Part shown: one piece after another, positions 53,456 through 63,408 of the stretch | How the letters are laid out: each line of letters opens with the position of its first letter | How positions within the stretch are numbered: position 1 is the stretch's first letter | DNA from: Flavobacterium caseinilyticum | GTDB taxonomy: Bacteria > Bacteroidota > Bacteroidia > Flavobacteriales > Flavobacteriaceae | DNA: 64,000 bases | Direction: 5' to 3' | Assembly: GCF_004349085.1 (NCBI RefSeq) | Contig: NZ_SMFM01000003.1 | Coordinates: forward strand, 224,269-288,268 | Notes under the pieces: generated by a model | Told to the model about the DNA's origin: nothing | Seen by the model: the letters and a program-made list of their open reading frames with translations, nothing else | Databases searched by the model: none | Position numbers and translations under genes: made by a program

Positions 53456-55348
53456 TTATTGTTGAGCTAAAAATAAATAAGAAACAATGGCACAAAGCCC
53501 TAATACGAAAACAAAAAGATAAAGACCAATGCTTCCATTTTGTATTTTCTTTCCTTGGTAACTTATTTCGTTGGTAACTTTTCCGAATCCAAAAACTAAA
53601 GCTGATAAACCCGTTTCTACAGTGTCTCTGAAAAAACGAGACAAGAAATTAATCGGTTTAACAAAAATAGCATCATAAAATTCATCAACATAATATTTAT
53701 TGTAAAGCACTTTAGAAAATCCTGTCATTGCAGCATCTTCAGTTGGAACATTATTTTGTTTGATGTATTTGGCGTAAGCAATACCAATTCCTACTAATCC
53801 ACCCACAACAGCAATAGCCATCAAGATAAATTCTGTAGTTCCTAAATGGTGTTCAGCGGTTGCTAATTTCGGTAAAATAGGAATCAGATAATGATTCAAC
53901 CAACTGTTTCCAGGTAAACTAATCATACCACCGATCGTAGCCAAAATTGCTAAAACAATCAAAGGAATCGTAATCAAAGAAGGACTTTCATGCAAATGGT
54001 GCTTTTGTTCTGCTGTTCCTCTGAATTCTTGGAAGAATGTCAAGAACATTAAACGGAACATATAAAAAGCAGTCATTATAGAGGCAATCGAAGCCACAAC
54101 CCATAACGGAATATTTTGATGGAAAGCCACTAATAAGATTTCGTCTTTCGAGAAAAATCCTGAAAACAATGGAACTCCTGAAATCGCTAAAGAAGCAATC
54201 AACATCGTTGCAAACGTAATTGGCATTGCTTTTTTCAAACCACCCATATTTCGCATGTCTTGTTCTCCGTGCAAAGCATGAATTACAGAACCTGAACCCA
54301 AGAACAAACAAGCTTTGAAGAAAGCGTGTGTGATTACGTGGAAAACGGCCACTTCATAAGCGCCTAAACCTAAAGCTAAAAACATTAATCCCAATTGAGA
54401 AACCGTAGAGTAAGCCAATACTTTCTTGATATCATTTTGAACCAATCCAATAGTTGCAGCAAGTAAAGCAGTAACAGCTCCAACTATCGCAATAATCGAT
54501 TGAACATCCGGAGTCAAATCAAATAAGAAATTCAATCTGGTAATCATAAAAATTCCTGCAGTAACCATTGTAGCCGCGTGAATCAAAGCTGAAACCGGTG
54601 TTGGACCAGCCATTGCATCTGGTAACCAAGTATATAATGGGATTTGTGCTGATTTACCACAAGCGCCAATAAATAAAGCGAAAGCAGCAACAGAAAGCCA
54701 ATACATATCAAGATTCGTTGCTCCGGCAATTGCCGTTTTTAAAGTAGCGTAATCTAAAGTTGAGAATAAATTCCCAAGAATGAAAATTCCAACTAACAAT
54801 CCCAAATCACCAATACGGTTCATAATAAACGCTTTCTTAGCAGCGTCATTGTATTCTTGGTTTTTATGCCAAAATCCAATTAACAGATACGAACAAAGAC
54901 CTACGCCTTCCCAACCGATGAACAATACTAATAAGTTACTTCCTATTACCAAAGTAATCATGAAGAATATAAACAGATTCAAATACGCAAAAAACTTGTG
55001 CATGTTTTCATCATCGTGCATGTAGCTTATCGAATACAAATGAATCAAAGATCCAATTCCGGTCACGAAAAGCAACCATAAAATAGACAATTGGTCCAAC
55101 TGAAAGCCAAAATCCACATTGAAATTACTGATTTGAATCCAGTCAAAAAGTGAAATACGAATTCCTTCTGGTTGTGCTGAAATTCCACTAAAGAAATATC
55201 CTGTTGCTATAAAAGAAACTAAAACTGAAAGCGTTCCGATTATTCCTGAAAGCGATTTTCCAAGGCTTTTGCCAAAGAAAACATTGATTAAAAATCCTAA
55301 AAAAGGAGCGAGAACTAAAACTAAAGCTATATTGGTATTCATTTCCAT
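53456..55348 (-). CDS. nuoL: NADH-quinone oxidoreductase subunit L
   Basis: The 630-residue protein has many transmembrane helices, with 'FIGWEGVGLCSYLLIGFWH', 'IPLYTWLPDAMAGPTPVSAL' and 'AYSTVSQLGLMFLALGLG' as conserved channel motifs. A C-terminal extension forms the long lateral helix along the membrane arm. Its ATG directly follows the nuoK stop codon. It is the distal proton-channel subunit of complex I. Confidence 0.96.
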   Translation of the reverse strand: MEMNTNIALVLVLAPFLGFLINVFFGKSLGKSLSGIIGTLSVLVSFIATGYFFSGISAQPEGIRISLFDWIQISNFNVDFGFQLDQLSILWLLFVTGIGSLIHLYSISYMHDDENMHKFFAYLNLFIFFMITLVIGSNLLVLFIGWEGVGLCSYLLIGFWHKNQEYNDAAKKAFIMNRIGDLGLLVGIFILGNLFSTLDYATLKTAIAGATNLDMYWLSVAAFALFIGACGKSAQIPLYTWLPDAMAGPTPVSALIHAATMVTAGIFMITRLNFLFDLTPDVQSIIAIVGAVTALLAATIGLVQNDIKKVLAYSTVSQLGLMFLALGLGAYEVAVFHVITHAFFKACLFLGSGSVIHALHGEQDMRNMGGLKKAMPITFATMLIASLAISGVPLFSGFFSKDEILLVAFHQNIPLWVVASIASIMTAFYMFRLMFLTFFQEFRGTAEQKHHLHESPSLITIPLIVLAILATIGGMISLPGNSWLNHYLIPILPKLATAEHHLGTTEFILMAIAVVGGLVGIGIAYAKYIKQNNVPTEDAAMTGFSKVLYNKYYVDEFYDAIFVKPINFLSRFFRDTVETGLSALVFGFGKVTNEISYQGKKIQNGSIGLYLFVFVLGLCAIVSYLFLAQQ

Positions 55349-55669
55349 TTATCCTTTTAAGTTTTTTAAATTATCGATAGTAATTGACCCTAAATTTCTA
55401 AAAATAGAAACCAGAATTGCCAATCCTACCGCAACTTCTGCCGCAGCAACTGCCATCGAAAAGAACACAAAAACTTGTCCTTGTGCATCTTGATGATAGG
55501 TTGAAAATGCTACAAACAATAAGTTTACTGCATTCAGCATAATTTCAATTGACATAAATACGATAATGGCATTTCGTCTGTACAATACCCCAAAAACGCC
55601 AATACAAAAAAGTATTACGCTTAGGAATATATAATTTTCAATACCAATGTGGTTTAAAATATTGTTCAT
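55349..55669 (-). CDS. nuoK: NADH-quinone oxidoreductase subunit K
   Basis: The start is ATG 55669 ([15 protein letters not shown]); a longer frame upstream overlaps nuoJ and lacks family similarity. The 106-residue product has three helices with conserved Glu residues in '[15 protein letters not shown]' and '[13 protein letters not shown]', needed for proton transfer. It begins one base after the nuoJ stop and ends directly before nuoL. Confidence 0.95.
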   Translation of the reverse strand: MNNILNHIGIENYIFLSVILFCIGVFGVLYRRNAIIVFMSIEIMLNAVNLLFVAFSTYHQDAQGQVFVFFSMAVAAAEVAVGLAILVSIFRNLGSITIDNLKNLKG

Positions 55670-55670
55670 C

Positions 55671-56183
55671 TTATTTTTGCAATTTTTCTTTTTTAGACAA
55701 TAACACAGTTCCAATCATAGCAACCAAAAGTAATATGGATACAAATTCAAACGGAACCATATATTCATTCAACAATATTTTACCCAATACTTTTATAGAT
55801 TGGTAATCTTCGCCGGTAGTGACATATTCTCCAACAATAGGTTTTGAATTGATAAAAATGGCTATTAAAACCAAGCAAATCAAGCAAAAAGAAACAATAG
55901 CTCCTACTCTTGTAATTCTAGGACGGTGCACTTCTCTTTCCTCATTTAAATTCATCAACATGATGGTAAATAAAAACAAAATCATAATCGCTCCAGAATA
56001 CACAATAACGTGAACTATCGCCAGGAATTGAGCGTTCAATAATAAGTAATGACCTGCGATCGAAAAGAAACAAATAACTAAATAAATAGCACTGTGAATC
56101 GGATTTCTGCTAAAAATTGTTAAAAATGCGGTTGCTAATGTAATAGCAGCCAATACACAAAAAATTATAAGTACTGTAGACAT
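55671..56183 (-). CDS. nuoJ: NADH-quinone oxidoreductase subunit J
   Basis: The 170-residue protein has five predicted helices with '[20 protein letters not shown]', the pi-bulge helix of the family. It is a membrane-arm subunit close to the quinone site. Its ATG overlaps the last base of the nuoI stop codon, so translation is coupled. Length is typical for Bacteroidota. Confidence 0.95.
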   Translation of the reverse strand: MSTVLIIFCVLAAITLATAFLTIFSRNPIHSAIYLVICFFSIAGHYLLLNAQFLAIVHVIVYSGAIMILFLFTIMLMNLNEEREVHRPRITRVGAIVSFCLICLVLIAIFINSKPIVGEYVTTGEDYQSIKVLGKILLNEYMVPFEFVSILLLVAMIGTVLLSKKEKLQK

Positions 56184-56728
56184 TAGTTAGCGTTTTTAAG
56201 TTGAGCATTTTGCATTGCGATATCTAAAGGCATAACTAATTTATCTTTTCCAAAAATAAAATCTTCTCTTTCATAACTGGAAGGAACCAAAACTTTAGAA
56301 GTTGTAAGGTAGATAGCGTCTTTCGGACAAGCCTCTTCACACAAACCACAAAAAATACAACGCAACATATTGATTTCATATATCGACGCATACTTTTCTT
56401 CTCTGTACAAATTTTTTTCATCTGCTCTGCGTTCTTCAGCCTTCATCGTAATTGCTTCAGCAGGACATGATAAGGCACACAAACCGCAGGCCGTACAATT
56501 CTCACGACCTTGCTCATCACGTTTCAATTGGTGTTGACCGCGATACACTGGACTCATTTCACGCACTTGCTCCGGATACTGAATCGTTACTTTTCTGGTG
56601 AACAAATGCTGAATTGTAATTATCAAACCTTTGACAATTGCAATTAGATACATTCTTTCCCAAAAAGTCATCTCCTTGTTGGAGACTAGCTTTTTTCTTC
56701 CCGATAAGGATATACTTTCTATTGACAT
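56183..56728 (-). CDS. nuoI: NADH-quinone oxidoreductase subunit I (two 4Fe-4S clusters)
   Basis: The 181-residue protein has two ferredoxin motifs, CTACGLCALSCP and CIFCGLCEEACP, that hold clusters N6a and N6b on the path to the quinone. An N-terminal amphipathic part touches the membrane arm. It is separated from nuoH by 158 bases that contain a structured repeat, so the operon is interrupted there only by that element. Confidence 0.96.
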   Translation of the reverse strand: MSIESISLSGRKKLVSNKEMTFWERMYLIAIVKGLIITIQHLFTRKVTIQYPEQVREMSPVYRGQHQLKRDEQGRENCTACGLCALSCPAEAITMKAEERRADEKNLYREEKYASIYEINMLRCIFCGLCEEACPKDAIYLTTSKVLVPSSYEREDFIFGKDKLVMPLDIAMQNAQLKNAN

Positions 56729-56744
56729 TTTTTATTTTTATTTG

Positions 56745-56830
56745 AAGCTTAATCCTGCTATTCGTTTCAATCTTTATTGTTTTTTAAAGAAAAAACAATA
56801 AAGGATTTACACTGCTATCAGGGCTAGGGC
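56745..56830 (+). repeat. Structured repeat copy A3 in the nuoH-nuoI gap
   Basis: The element runs on the plus strand from AAGCTTAATCCTGCTATTCG to CTATCAGGGCTAGGGC. Its stem TCTTTATTGTTTTTT with AAAAAACAATAAAGGA differs wholly from those of A1 and A2 in the middle yet is complementary. Its flanks match (ATCTTT...AAAGGAT; ATCAGGGCTAG). It is oriented against the nuo transcript, unlike A1 and A2, which read with the upstream gene. Confidence 0.72.
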
Positions 56831-56886
56831 TTTTTCTATATGAATTATATTTAATCCTAACTATATCCCCTAAGGGGTTAGGGCGC

Positions 56887-57939
56887 TCAAAATCCAAAAT
56901 AAGCAGCAATATCTGCTCTCAAAATTACAGTTCCTGTAATTATAATATTAACAATCGCCAATGGAATCAATATTCTCCACCCCAAATGCATCAGTTGATC
57001 GTATCTGAATCTTGGAATAGTCCAACGAACCCACATGAAGAAAAATATGAATCCACATAATTTGATAAACAAAGCACCAAATCCTAAAACATTGGCAATA
57101 TTTACACCCCAATTTTCAACAGCCCAGCTCATTCCAGGATAATTATAACCTCCAAAGAACAAAACCGCTAAAATAGTGGAAGAAATAAACATATTCGCAT
57201 ATTCAGCAAATAAATAAAATCCCATTTTCATCGATGAATATTCGGTGTGATATCCTCCAATTAGTTCCGTTTCACATTCCGCTAAATCAAAAGGAGTCCT
57301 ATTGGCTTCAGCAAAAGCACAAATTAAAAATATGATGAAAGACAACGGTTGGTAAAATATATTCCAATTCATTCCTGCTTGCTGCATTGAGATTTCTCTT
57401 AAACTCAATGTTCCGGTCATCATCAGTAATGCAATTATGGACAATCCCATAGCAATTTCATAAGACACCATCTGAGAAGCTGCTCGAACGGCACCAATCA
57501 ATGAAAATTTATTATTCGAAGCCCAACCACCAATCATGATTCCGTAGACACCCACTGACACAACCCCAAAAAAGTATAACAATCCAATGTTTAGATCAGT
57601 AGCCTGCAATAAAATATCTCTTCCAAATAAATGCAGCCTGTCTCCCCAAGGAATTACAGCACTCGTCATTAAAGCGGTGCTCATTGCAATTGCCGGTCCT
57701 ACAAAAAACAAAAATCTGTTTGGTGTATTTGGTTCAAATTCTTCTTTCGAGAATAATTTTAAACCATCAGCAAGCGGTTGAAACAATCCAAAAGGACCGG
57801 CTCTGTTTGGTCCAACACGATCCTGAAGCCATGCGGCAACTTTTCGTTCAGCCCATGTGGAATACATTGCCATCAACATTGTCAGCGCAAAAACTGCAAC
57901 AATAATGACACTTTTTTCTATGATAATAGTACTATCCAT
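56887..57939 (-). CDS. nuoH: NADH-quinone oxidoreductase subunit H
   Basis: The 350-residue protein has eight predicted helices and the family motifs 'YSTWAERKVAAWLQDRVGPN', 'EANRTPFDLAECETELIGGY' and 'WVRWTIPRFRYDQLM'. It connects the peripheral arm to the membrane arm and helps form the quinone chamber. Its start overlaps the end of nuoG by eight bases. Confidence 0.97.
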   Translation of the reverse strand: MDSTIIIEKSVIIVAVFALTMLMAMYSTWAERKVAAWLQDRVGPNRAGPFGLFQPLADGLKLFSKEEFEPNTPNRFLFFVGPAIAMSTALMTSAVIPWGDRLHLFGRDILLQATDLNIGLLYFFGVVSVGVYGIMIGGWASNNKFSLIGAVRAASQMVSYEIAMGLSIIALLMMTGTLSLREISMQQAGMNWNIFYQPLSFIIFLICAFAEANRTPFDLAECETELIGGYHTEYSSMKMGFYLFAEYANMFISSTILAVLFFGGYNYPGMSWAVENWGVNIANVLGFGALFIKLCGFIFFFMWVRWTIPRFRYDQLMHLGWRILIPLAIVNIIITGTVILRADIAAYFGF

Positions 57940-58981
57940 TATTACCCAAGCTTTTTTGATTAATAATGTCTTCTTCAGTCAATGGAATTTCGACCATGCT
58001 TATTTTCTTACGGTCTTCTTCTCTACCTAAAAGAATATGATCTTCAGTAGCGATCTCCACTTTTTGTAATTTTCTGTTGTATTTATTTTGGTTGATAACG
58101 GAATCTTTTTCAAATGCTCTTGGTCCTTCAATAGTCCAATCGGCAATATCTTTGTGGTCAAAACGACATCCGTTACAAATAAATTCATCTACTTCATGGT
58201 ACTCATCTTTTCTTCCGGTAACACGTTGAATTTCGTCACCAAACATCCAAACTGTAGTTTTTCCGGAGCAAGTAGGACAATTTCTGTGTGCATTGTAAGG
58301 CTTGCTGAACCATACTCTGGATTTAAATCTAAATGTTTTGTCAGTCAATGCTCCTACAGGACAAACATCAATCATGTTTCCAGAGAACTCATTATCAACT
58401 GCTTTAGAAATACAAGTAGAAATATTAGAATGATCTCCTCTATCCATTACTCCGTGAACACGATCATCGGTTAACTGATCTGCAACCATTACACAACGGT
58501 AACAAAGAATACAACGGTTCATGTGTAATTGAATATTTGGACCAATATTTTCTGGCTCAAATGTTCTTTTTTCTTCAATAAAACGAGTTTCTGATTTCCC
58601 GTGCTCAAAGCTCAAATTTTGCAAATCACATTCTCCTGCCTGATCACAAACCGGGCAATCTAATGGGTGATTGATCAATAAAAACTCTGTAACTGATTTT
58701 CTGGCTTCTTGAACTCTTGGCGAAGATTTACTGTTCACTTCCATTCCGTCCATACAACCTGTTACGCAAGATGCCATTAATTTAGGCATTGGTCTTGGAT
58801 CAGCTTCACTTCCTTTTGCAACTTCCACTAAACAGCAACGGCATTTTCCACCGCTTCCTTTTAGTTTAGAATAATAGCACATTGCTGGCGGAACTACTTC
58901 TCCACCTATCATACGCGCCGCCTGCAGGATTGTTGTTCCTGGTTCTACTTCTATGCTTTGACCGTCTATGGTTACTTTCAT
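57932..58981 (-). CDS. nuoG: NADH-quinone oxidoreductase subunit G, short form
   Basis: The 349-residue protein holds the iron-sulfur part of NuoG: an N-terminal 2Fe-2S domain ('PAMCYYSKL', 'GGKCRCCLVE'), 'CPVCDQAGECDLQ' and the His-Cys 4Fe-4S site, then 'CILCYRCV' and 'CPVGALTDK'. The large molybdopterin-like domain of E. coli NuoG (about 900 residues) is absent. This short form is normal for Flavobacteriia, not a local truncation; the gene ends cleanly and overlaps nuoH. Confidence 0.93.
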   Translation of the reverse strand: MKVTIDGQSIEVEPGTTILQAARMIGGEVVPPAMCYYSKLKGSGGKCRCCLVEVAKGSEADPRPMPKLMASCVTGCMDGMEVNSKSSPRVQEARKSVTEFLLINHPLDCPVCDQAGECDLQNLSFEHGKSETRFIEEKRTFEPENIGPNIQLHMNRCILCYRCVMVADQLTDDRVHGVMDRGDHSNISTCISKAVDNEFSGNMIDVCPVGALTDKTFRFKSRVWFSKPYNAHRNCPTCSGKTTVWMFGDEIQRVTGRKDEYHEVDEFICNGCRFDHKDIADWTIEGPRAFEKDSVINQNKYNRKLQKVEIATEDHILLGREEDRKKISMVEIPLTEEDIINQKSLGNNG

Positions 58982-58999
58982 TTTCTGAAATTCTTGACT

Positions 59000-60367
59000 T
59001 TATACGATTACTTTAGAAACTAAATGCTTAACTTTTTCGAAAGGTTCAGCAACAAAATGATCTCTATTTTTTATTTTTTCCGGAAAACGGATATGGTATT
59101 CAAACTCTTCTCTAAAATGACGAATTGCTGCTGCTACTGGCCAGGCTGCTGCGTCACCTAATGGGCAAATCGTATTTCCTTCAATTTTACTCTGAATACT
59201 CAACAGCAAATCGATGTCTTCTTCACGACCGTGACCATTTTCTATTCGGTGCAATACTTTTTCCATCCAGCCAGTACCTTCACGACATGGGGAACATTGC
59301 CCACAGCTTTCATGATGATAAAAACGTGAGAAATTCCAAGTATTACGAACAATGCAAGAGGTATCATTATAAACAATAAATCCACCTGATCCTAACATAG
59401 AACCAGTTGCAAATCCACCGTCACTTAAAGATTCGTAAGACATCAAACGATCTTCACCGTTTGCCGTTTTATAGATTAAATGGGCTGGTAAAACGGGAAC
59501 AGAACTTCCTCCCGGTACAAATGCTTTCAAAGGTCTGTCAGAACTCATTCCGCCTAAATATTCATCAGAATTCATGAATTCATAAACACTTAAACCCATT
59601 TCGATTTCGTAAACACCAGGATTTTTAATATGTCCTGACGCCGAAATTAATTTAGTCCCAGTAGAACGACCAATACCAATCTTAGCATATTCCGCACCTG
59701 AATTATTAACAATCCATGGCACAGCGGCAATCGTTTCTACGTTATTTACAACCGTAGGATTTGCCCAAAGTCCTGAAATTGCAGGAAATGGCGGCTTGAT
59801 ACGAGGATTTCCTCTTTTTCCTTCCAAAGATTCAATTAATGCAGTTTCTTCACCACAAATGTAAGCTCCGGCACCACAATGAACATAAAGTTCTAAATCA
59901 TACCCTGAACCCAATATGTTTTTACCCAAAAATCCAGCAGCTTTTGCTTCGTTAATGGCTCTTTCTAATATTTTATAAACCCACATGTATTCTCCACGAA
60001 TGTAGATATATGAAAGGTTTGCTCCCAATGCATAACTGGACGTAATCATTCCTTCAATTAATAAATGAGGAATAAATTCCATCAAATAGCGATCCTTGAA
60101 AGTTCCTGGCTCAGATTCATCCGCATTACAAACTAAATGTCTTGGTTTCCCTGATTTTTTATCAATAAAACTCCATTTCATTCCTGCTGGGAAACCTGCT
60201 CCTCCACGACCGCGTAATCCTGAAGTTTTCACTTCTTCGACAACTTCGTCTGGTGTTAATGTTTTTAAGGCTTTTTCTACTGAAGCATAACCACCGTTTT
60301 GACGATATACTTCGTAGGTTTTGATGCCCGGAACATTTATTTTATCTAATAATATTTTTTGTGACAT
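59000..60367 (-). CDS. nuoF: NADH-quinone oxidoreductase subunit F (NADH and FMN binding)
   Basis: The 455-residue protein has the NADH/FMN region 'GLRGRGGAGFPAGMKWSF' and 'VCNADESEPGTFKDR', and the C-terminal 4Fe-4S motif 'ESCGQCSPCREGT' with a later Cys in 'NTICPLGDAAAWP'. It accepts electrons from NADH at the tip of the complex. It begins one base after nuoE and precedes nuoG by 18 bases. Confidence 0.97.
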   Translation of the reverse strand: MSQKILLDKINVPGIKTYEVYRQNGGYASVEKALKTLTPDEVVEEVKTSGLRGRGGAGFPAGMKWSFIDKKSGKPRHLVCNADESEPGTFKDRYLMEFIPHLLIEGMITSSYALGANLSYIYIRGEYMWVYKILERAINEAKAAGFLGKNILGSGYDLELYVHCGAGAYICGEETALIESLEGKRGNPRIKPPFPAISGLWANPTVVNNVETIAAVPWIVNNSGAEYAKIGIGRSTGTKLISASGHIKNPGVYEIEMGLSVYEFMNSDEYLGGMSSDRPLKAFVPGGSSVPVLPAHLIYKTANGEDRLMSYESLSDGGFATGSMLGSGGFIVYNDTSCIVRNTWNFSRFYHHESCGQCSPCREGTGWMEKVLHRIENGHGREEDIDLLLSIQSKIEGNTICPLGDAAAWPVAAAIRHFREEFEYHIRFPEKIKNRDHFVAEPFEKVKHLVSKVIV

Positions 60368-60368
60368 A

Positions 60369-60899
60369 TTATTTATCGTGTAATATTATTGTATCGTTTT
60401 TGCAATCTTCAATTAACTGGTCGATTTTTGCTGCAGTCAAATGTTCTTTATAAAAATCGCCTAATTGCATCATTGGAGCGTAACCACAAGCTCCTAAACA
60501 TTCAACTCCTCTAACTTCAAACAGACCGTCTGGAGTAGGTTCGCCCACTTTTACACCTAGTTTTTCGCAGGTATAATCCATTAGATCTTCCACTCCATTC
60601 AAACAACATGGAGAAGTTTGACAAAATTCAAACATGTATTTTCCAATTGGTCTTTGGTTGTACATCGTATAAAACGAAACTACTTCGTATACTTCAATTG
60701 GTTTAATCAAAAGGATTTCGGCTACTTTATTCATCAATTCAATACTCAACCAATTCTCGTGAGCATCTTGAACTTCATGCAAAACCGGTAATAAAGCCGA
60801 TTTTCTTTTGTCTTCAGGATAATGACTAATCAATTCATTGATGCGAGCCATCAATGCTTCAGTCATATTTATTTCTTGTTTGTGATACGTTCTTTCCAT
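60369..60899 (-). CDS. nuoE: NADH-quinone oxidoreductase subunit E (2Fe-2S)
   Basis: The 176-residue protein is thioredoxin-like with the 2Fe-2S ligands 'CQTSPCCLNG' and 'CLGACGYAPM' and the helical N-terminal domain 'HYPEDKRKSALLPVLHEVQD'. It partners NuoF in the NADH-oxidising module. The first ATG (MERTYHK) could be replaced by the one 11 codons in (MTEALMARI). It lies 81 bases after nuoD. Confidence 0.95.
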   Translation of the reverse strand: MERTYHKQEINMTEALMARINELISHYPEDKRKSALLPVLHEVQDAHENWLSIELMNKVAEILLIKPIEVYEVVSFYTMYNQRPIGKYMFEFCQTSPCCLNGVEDLMDYTCEKLGVKVGEPTPDGLFEVRGVECLGACGYAPMMQLGDFYKEHLTAAKIDQLIEDCKNDTIILHDK

Positions 60900-60980
60900 T
60901 TTAATTATTTTAAATTTTGAATTCCAAATTTTAAATGTTTTGAATAATTTATAATTTAAAATTCATCATTTATAATTTTA

Positions 60981-62219
60981 CTAAGCGTCTAATTCTCCGG
61001 CAATAACATTTAAACTTGACAAAATAACAATTGCATCCGACAGCAAAGCCCCTTTTATCATTTCTGGATACGCTTGATAGTAAATAAAACAAGGTCTACG
61101 GAAATGCAATCTATAAGGAGTTCGACTTCCGTCTGTAACCAAGTAAAAACCTAGCTCTCCGTTGCCTCCTTCTACAGGATGATATATTTCAGCAACTGGA
61201 ACAGGAACTTCTCCCATAACAATTTTGAAATGGTAAATCAACGATTCCATACTTGTGTAAACATCTTCTTTTGGAGGAAGGTAATAATCCGGAACATCAG
61301 CATGAAAGTCATTCCCTTCCGGCATTTTTGCTAATGCTTGACGAATAATACTTAAACTTTCCCAAACTTCGGCGTTACGAACACAAAAACGGTCATACGT
61401 ATCACCCGATTTTCCAACTGGAACTATAAAATCAAAATCTTCGTAAGAAGAATACGGTTGTGCTACACGAACATCATAATCGACACCCGCAGCACGTAAA
61501 TTTGGACCTGTAAATCCGTAAGCCATCGCTTGCTCAGCTGTTATAGCTCCAACATTTACCGTTCGGTCAATAAAAATTCTATTTCTTTCGAATAAGTTTT
61601 CAAATTCTTTCCAAGCTGCTGGAAATTCTTCTAAAAACACATCTAATTTTCTAAAAGCTTCTGGTGACCAATCTCTTTCGAAACCACCAATTCTTCCCAT
61701 ATTAGTTGTCAAACGAGCACCACAAATTTCTTCGTAGATTTCGTATACTTTTTCTCTAAACTGAAACACATATAAAAATCCGGTATATGCTCCGGTATCC
61801 ACACCAAGAATTGAATTACAGATGATATGATCCGTGATTCTTGCTAATTCCATTACGATAACTCTTAAATATTGCGCTCTTTTAGGAACTTCAATATCCA
61901 ACAATTTTTCTAATGTCATCCACCAACCCATGTTATTTATAGGTGATGAACAATAGTTCATTCTATCTGTAAGAGGGGTAATTTGGTAAAATGGACGGTT
62001 TTCAGCAATTTTTTCGAAAGCTCTGTGAATGTAACCAATAGTAGGTTCCGCTTCCAGAATTCTTTCTCCATCCATCAATAGGATATTTTGAAAAATACCG
62101 TGTGTAGCCGGGTGAGTTGGCCCTAAATTAAGGATCGAAAGTTCACTTCCGTCTTCATTTAGTTGTTCTTTTATTCTTTTAGCATAGCGATGCTCTGGTG
62201 GTAATAATAGTTCTGACAT
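60981..62219 (-). CDS. nuoD: NADH-quinone oxidoreductase subunit D
   Basis: The 412-residue protein has the 49-kDa subunit motifs 'NLGPTHPATHGIF', 'PTIGYIHRAFEKIAENRPF' and the C-terminal 'IVILSSLNVIAGELDA'. It forms the quinone-binding pocket together with NuoB. It is separate from NuoC here, as is common outside gamma-proteobacteria. It follows nuoC by 35 bases. Confidence 0.96.
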   Translation of the reverse strand: MSELLLPPEHRYAKRIKEQLNEDGSELSILNLGPTHPATHGIFQNILLMDGERILEAEPTIGYIHRAFEKIAENRPFYQITPLTDRMNYCSSPINNMGWWMTLEKLLDIEVPKRAQYLRVIVMELARITDHIICNSILGVDTGAYTGFLYVFQFREKVYEIYEEICGARLTTNMGRIGGFERDWSPEAFRKLDVFLEEFPAAWKEFENLFERNRIFIDRTVNVGAITAEQAMAYGFTGPNLRAAGVDYDVRVAQPYSSYEDFDFIVPVGKSGDTYDRFCVRNAEVWESLSIIRQALAKMPEGNDFHADVPDYYLPPKEDVYTSMESLIYHFKIVMGEVPVPVAEIYHPVEGGNGELGFYLVTDGSRTPYRLHFRRPCFIYYQAYPEMIKGALLSDAIVILSSLNVIAGELDA

Positions 62220-62254
62220 TTATTTAATGTGAAAAATTATAATAGTGTGTGTTT

Positions 62255-62776
62255 TTAATAATTGTCGGTTGTTCTTCCAAAGAAACGGTCGTCTTTATCA
62301 GTTCTTCCGCCATCTTCCAATGGAAATTCTTTACGCATTGGAAAAGAAATCATTTCATCCATATTCAAAATACGTTTTAATTGCGGATGACCAATAAAGT
62401 TAATTCCATAAAAATCATACGTTTCTCTTTCCATCCAGTTAGAACTAAGGAAAATGTTTGATATCGTTTTTATTTCTGGATTGTCACCGTTGATAAACGC
62501 CTTGATTTTAATCCTTTTATTTTCATACCAATTGTGTAGATGATACACCACTGCAAATTGATGGTCCACATCATTGTCAGGATAGTGAATCCCACACAAA
62601 TCAGTTAAAAAATGAAAACGTAATATCGGGTCATTTTTCAAAAAAAGAATCACCGCTGTAATTTTATCGGCAGCGACTTCAAATGAAAATATATCTTTTT
62701 CCTGATTGAATTCAAAAACATCTGAATCAAATGTTTCAACTAATTTTTCTTGGATTTGTATCGTTTCTAGCGCCAT
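62255..62776 (-). CDS. nuoC: NADH-quinone oxidoreductase subunit C
   Basis: The 173-residue protein has the 30-kDa subunit signature 'SSNWMERETYDFYGINFIGH' with 'LKRILNMDE' and 'FPMRKEFPLED' after it. It is a peripheral-arm subunit that supports NuoD and NuoB. It starts three bases after the nuoB stop codon. Length is normal for the stand-alone form. Confidence 0.95.
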   Translation of the reverse strand: MALETIQIQEKLVETFDSDVFEFNQEKDIFSFEVAADKITAVILFLKNDPILRFHFLTDLCGIHYPDNDVDHQFAVVYHLHNWYENKRIKIKAFINGDNPEIKTISNIFLSSNWMERETYDFYGINFIGHPQLKRILNMDEMISFPMRKEFPLEDGGRTDKDDRFFGRTTDNY

Positions 62777-62779
62777 TAT

Positions 62780-63328
62780 TTATTTGATGTTATAAGAAGC
62801 CAATAATTCTTGATATTCTGGAGAACTTCTTCTTCTTACCGATTCCGTTTTAACCAATTCTTGCAATTTCATAACTCCATCAACGATTTGCTCTGGTCTT
62901 GGCGGACAACCCGGAACATAAACATCAACCGGAATCACTTTATCAATCCCTTGCAAAACAGAATAAGTATCAAAAATTCCACCAGATGAAGCACAAGCTC
63001 CAACGGCTATAACCCAACGAGGTTCCGACATTTGTTCGTAAACCTGGCGTAAAATTGGCGCCATTTTTTTAGAAATAGTCCCCATTACCATTAACATATC
63101 CGCTTGACGAGGAGAAAAACTCACTCTTTCAGAACCAAATCGTGCCAAATCATAATGCGAAGCCATCGTTGCCATAAACTCAATACCACAACAAGATGTT
63201 GCAAAAGGCAAAGGCCACAATGAATTTGCACGAGCCAATCCCACAACATCATTTAGTTTTGTAGCGAAGAAACCTTCACCAACAACACCTTCCGGAGGGG
63301 CAACCATATTTATATTTGAATCGCTCAT
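62780..63328 (-). CDS. nuoB: NADH-quinone oxidoreductase subunit B (4Fe-4S cluster N2)
   Basis: The 182-residue protein carries the N2 cluster ligands in '[11 protein letters not shown]' (adjacent Cys pair), 'GACASSGG' and '[10 protein letters not shown]'. This cluster reduces the quinone. It also has the '[20 protein letters not shown]' block. It follows nuoA by 80 bases. Confidence 0.97.
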   Translation of the reverse strand: MSDSNINMVAPPEGVVGEGFFATKLNDVVGLARANSLWPLPFATSCCGIEFMATMASHYDLARFGSERVSFSPRQADMLMVMGTISKKMAPILRQVYEQMSEPRWVIAVGACASSGGIFDTYSVLQGIDKVIPVDVYVPGCPPRPEQIVDGVMKLQELVKTESVRRRSSPEYQELLASYNIK

Positions 63329-63408
63329 TTTTTATTATTTTGAATTATAAATTTTGAATTGTAAATGAAATTTTTTTGCATTTAAAATTCAATATTTAAA
63401 ATAAATTT

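Noticed and set aside
57932..58981. nuoG as a truncated pseudogene
   Set aside because: All cluster ligands are present, the gene ends cleanly and overlaps nuoH, and short NuoG is usual in this group.
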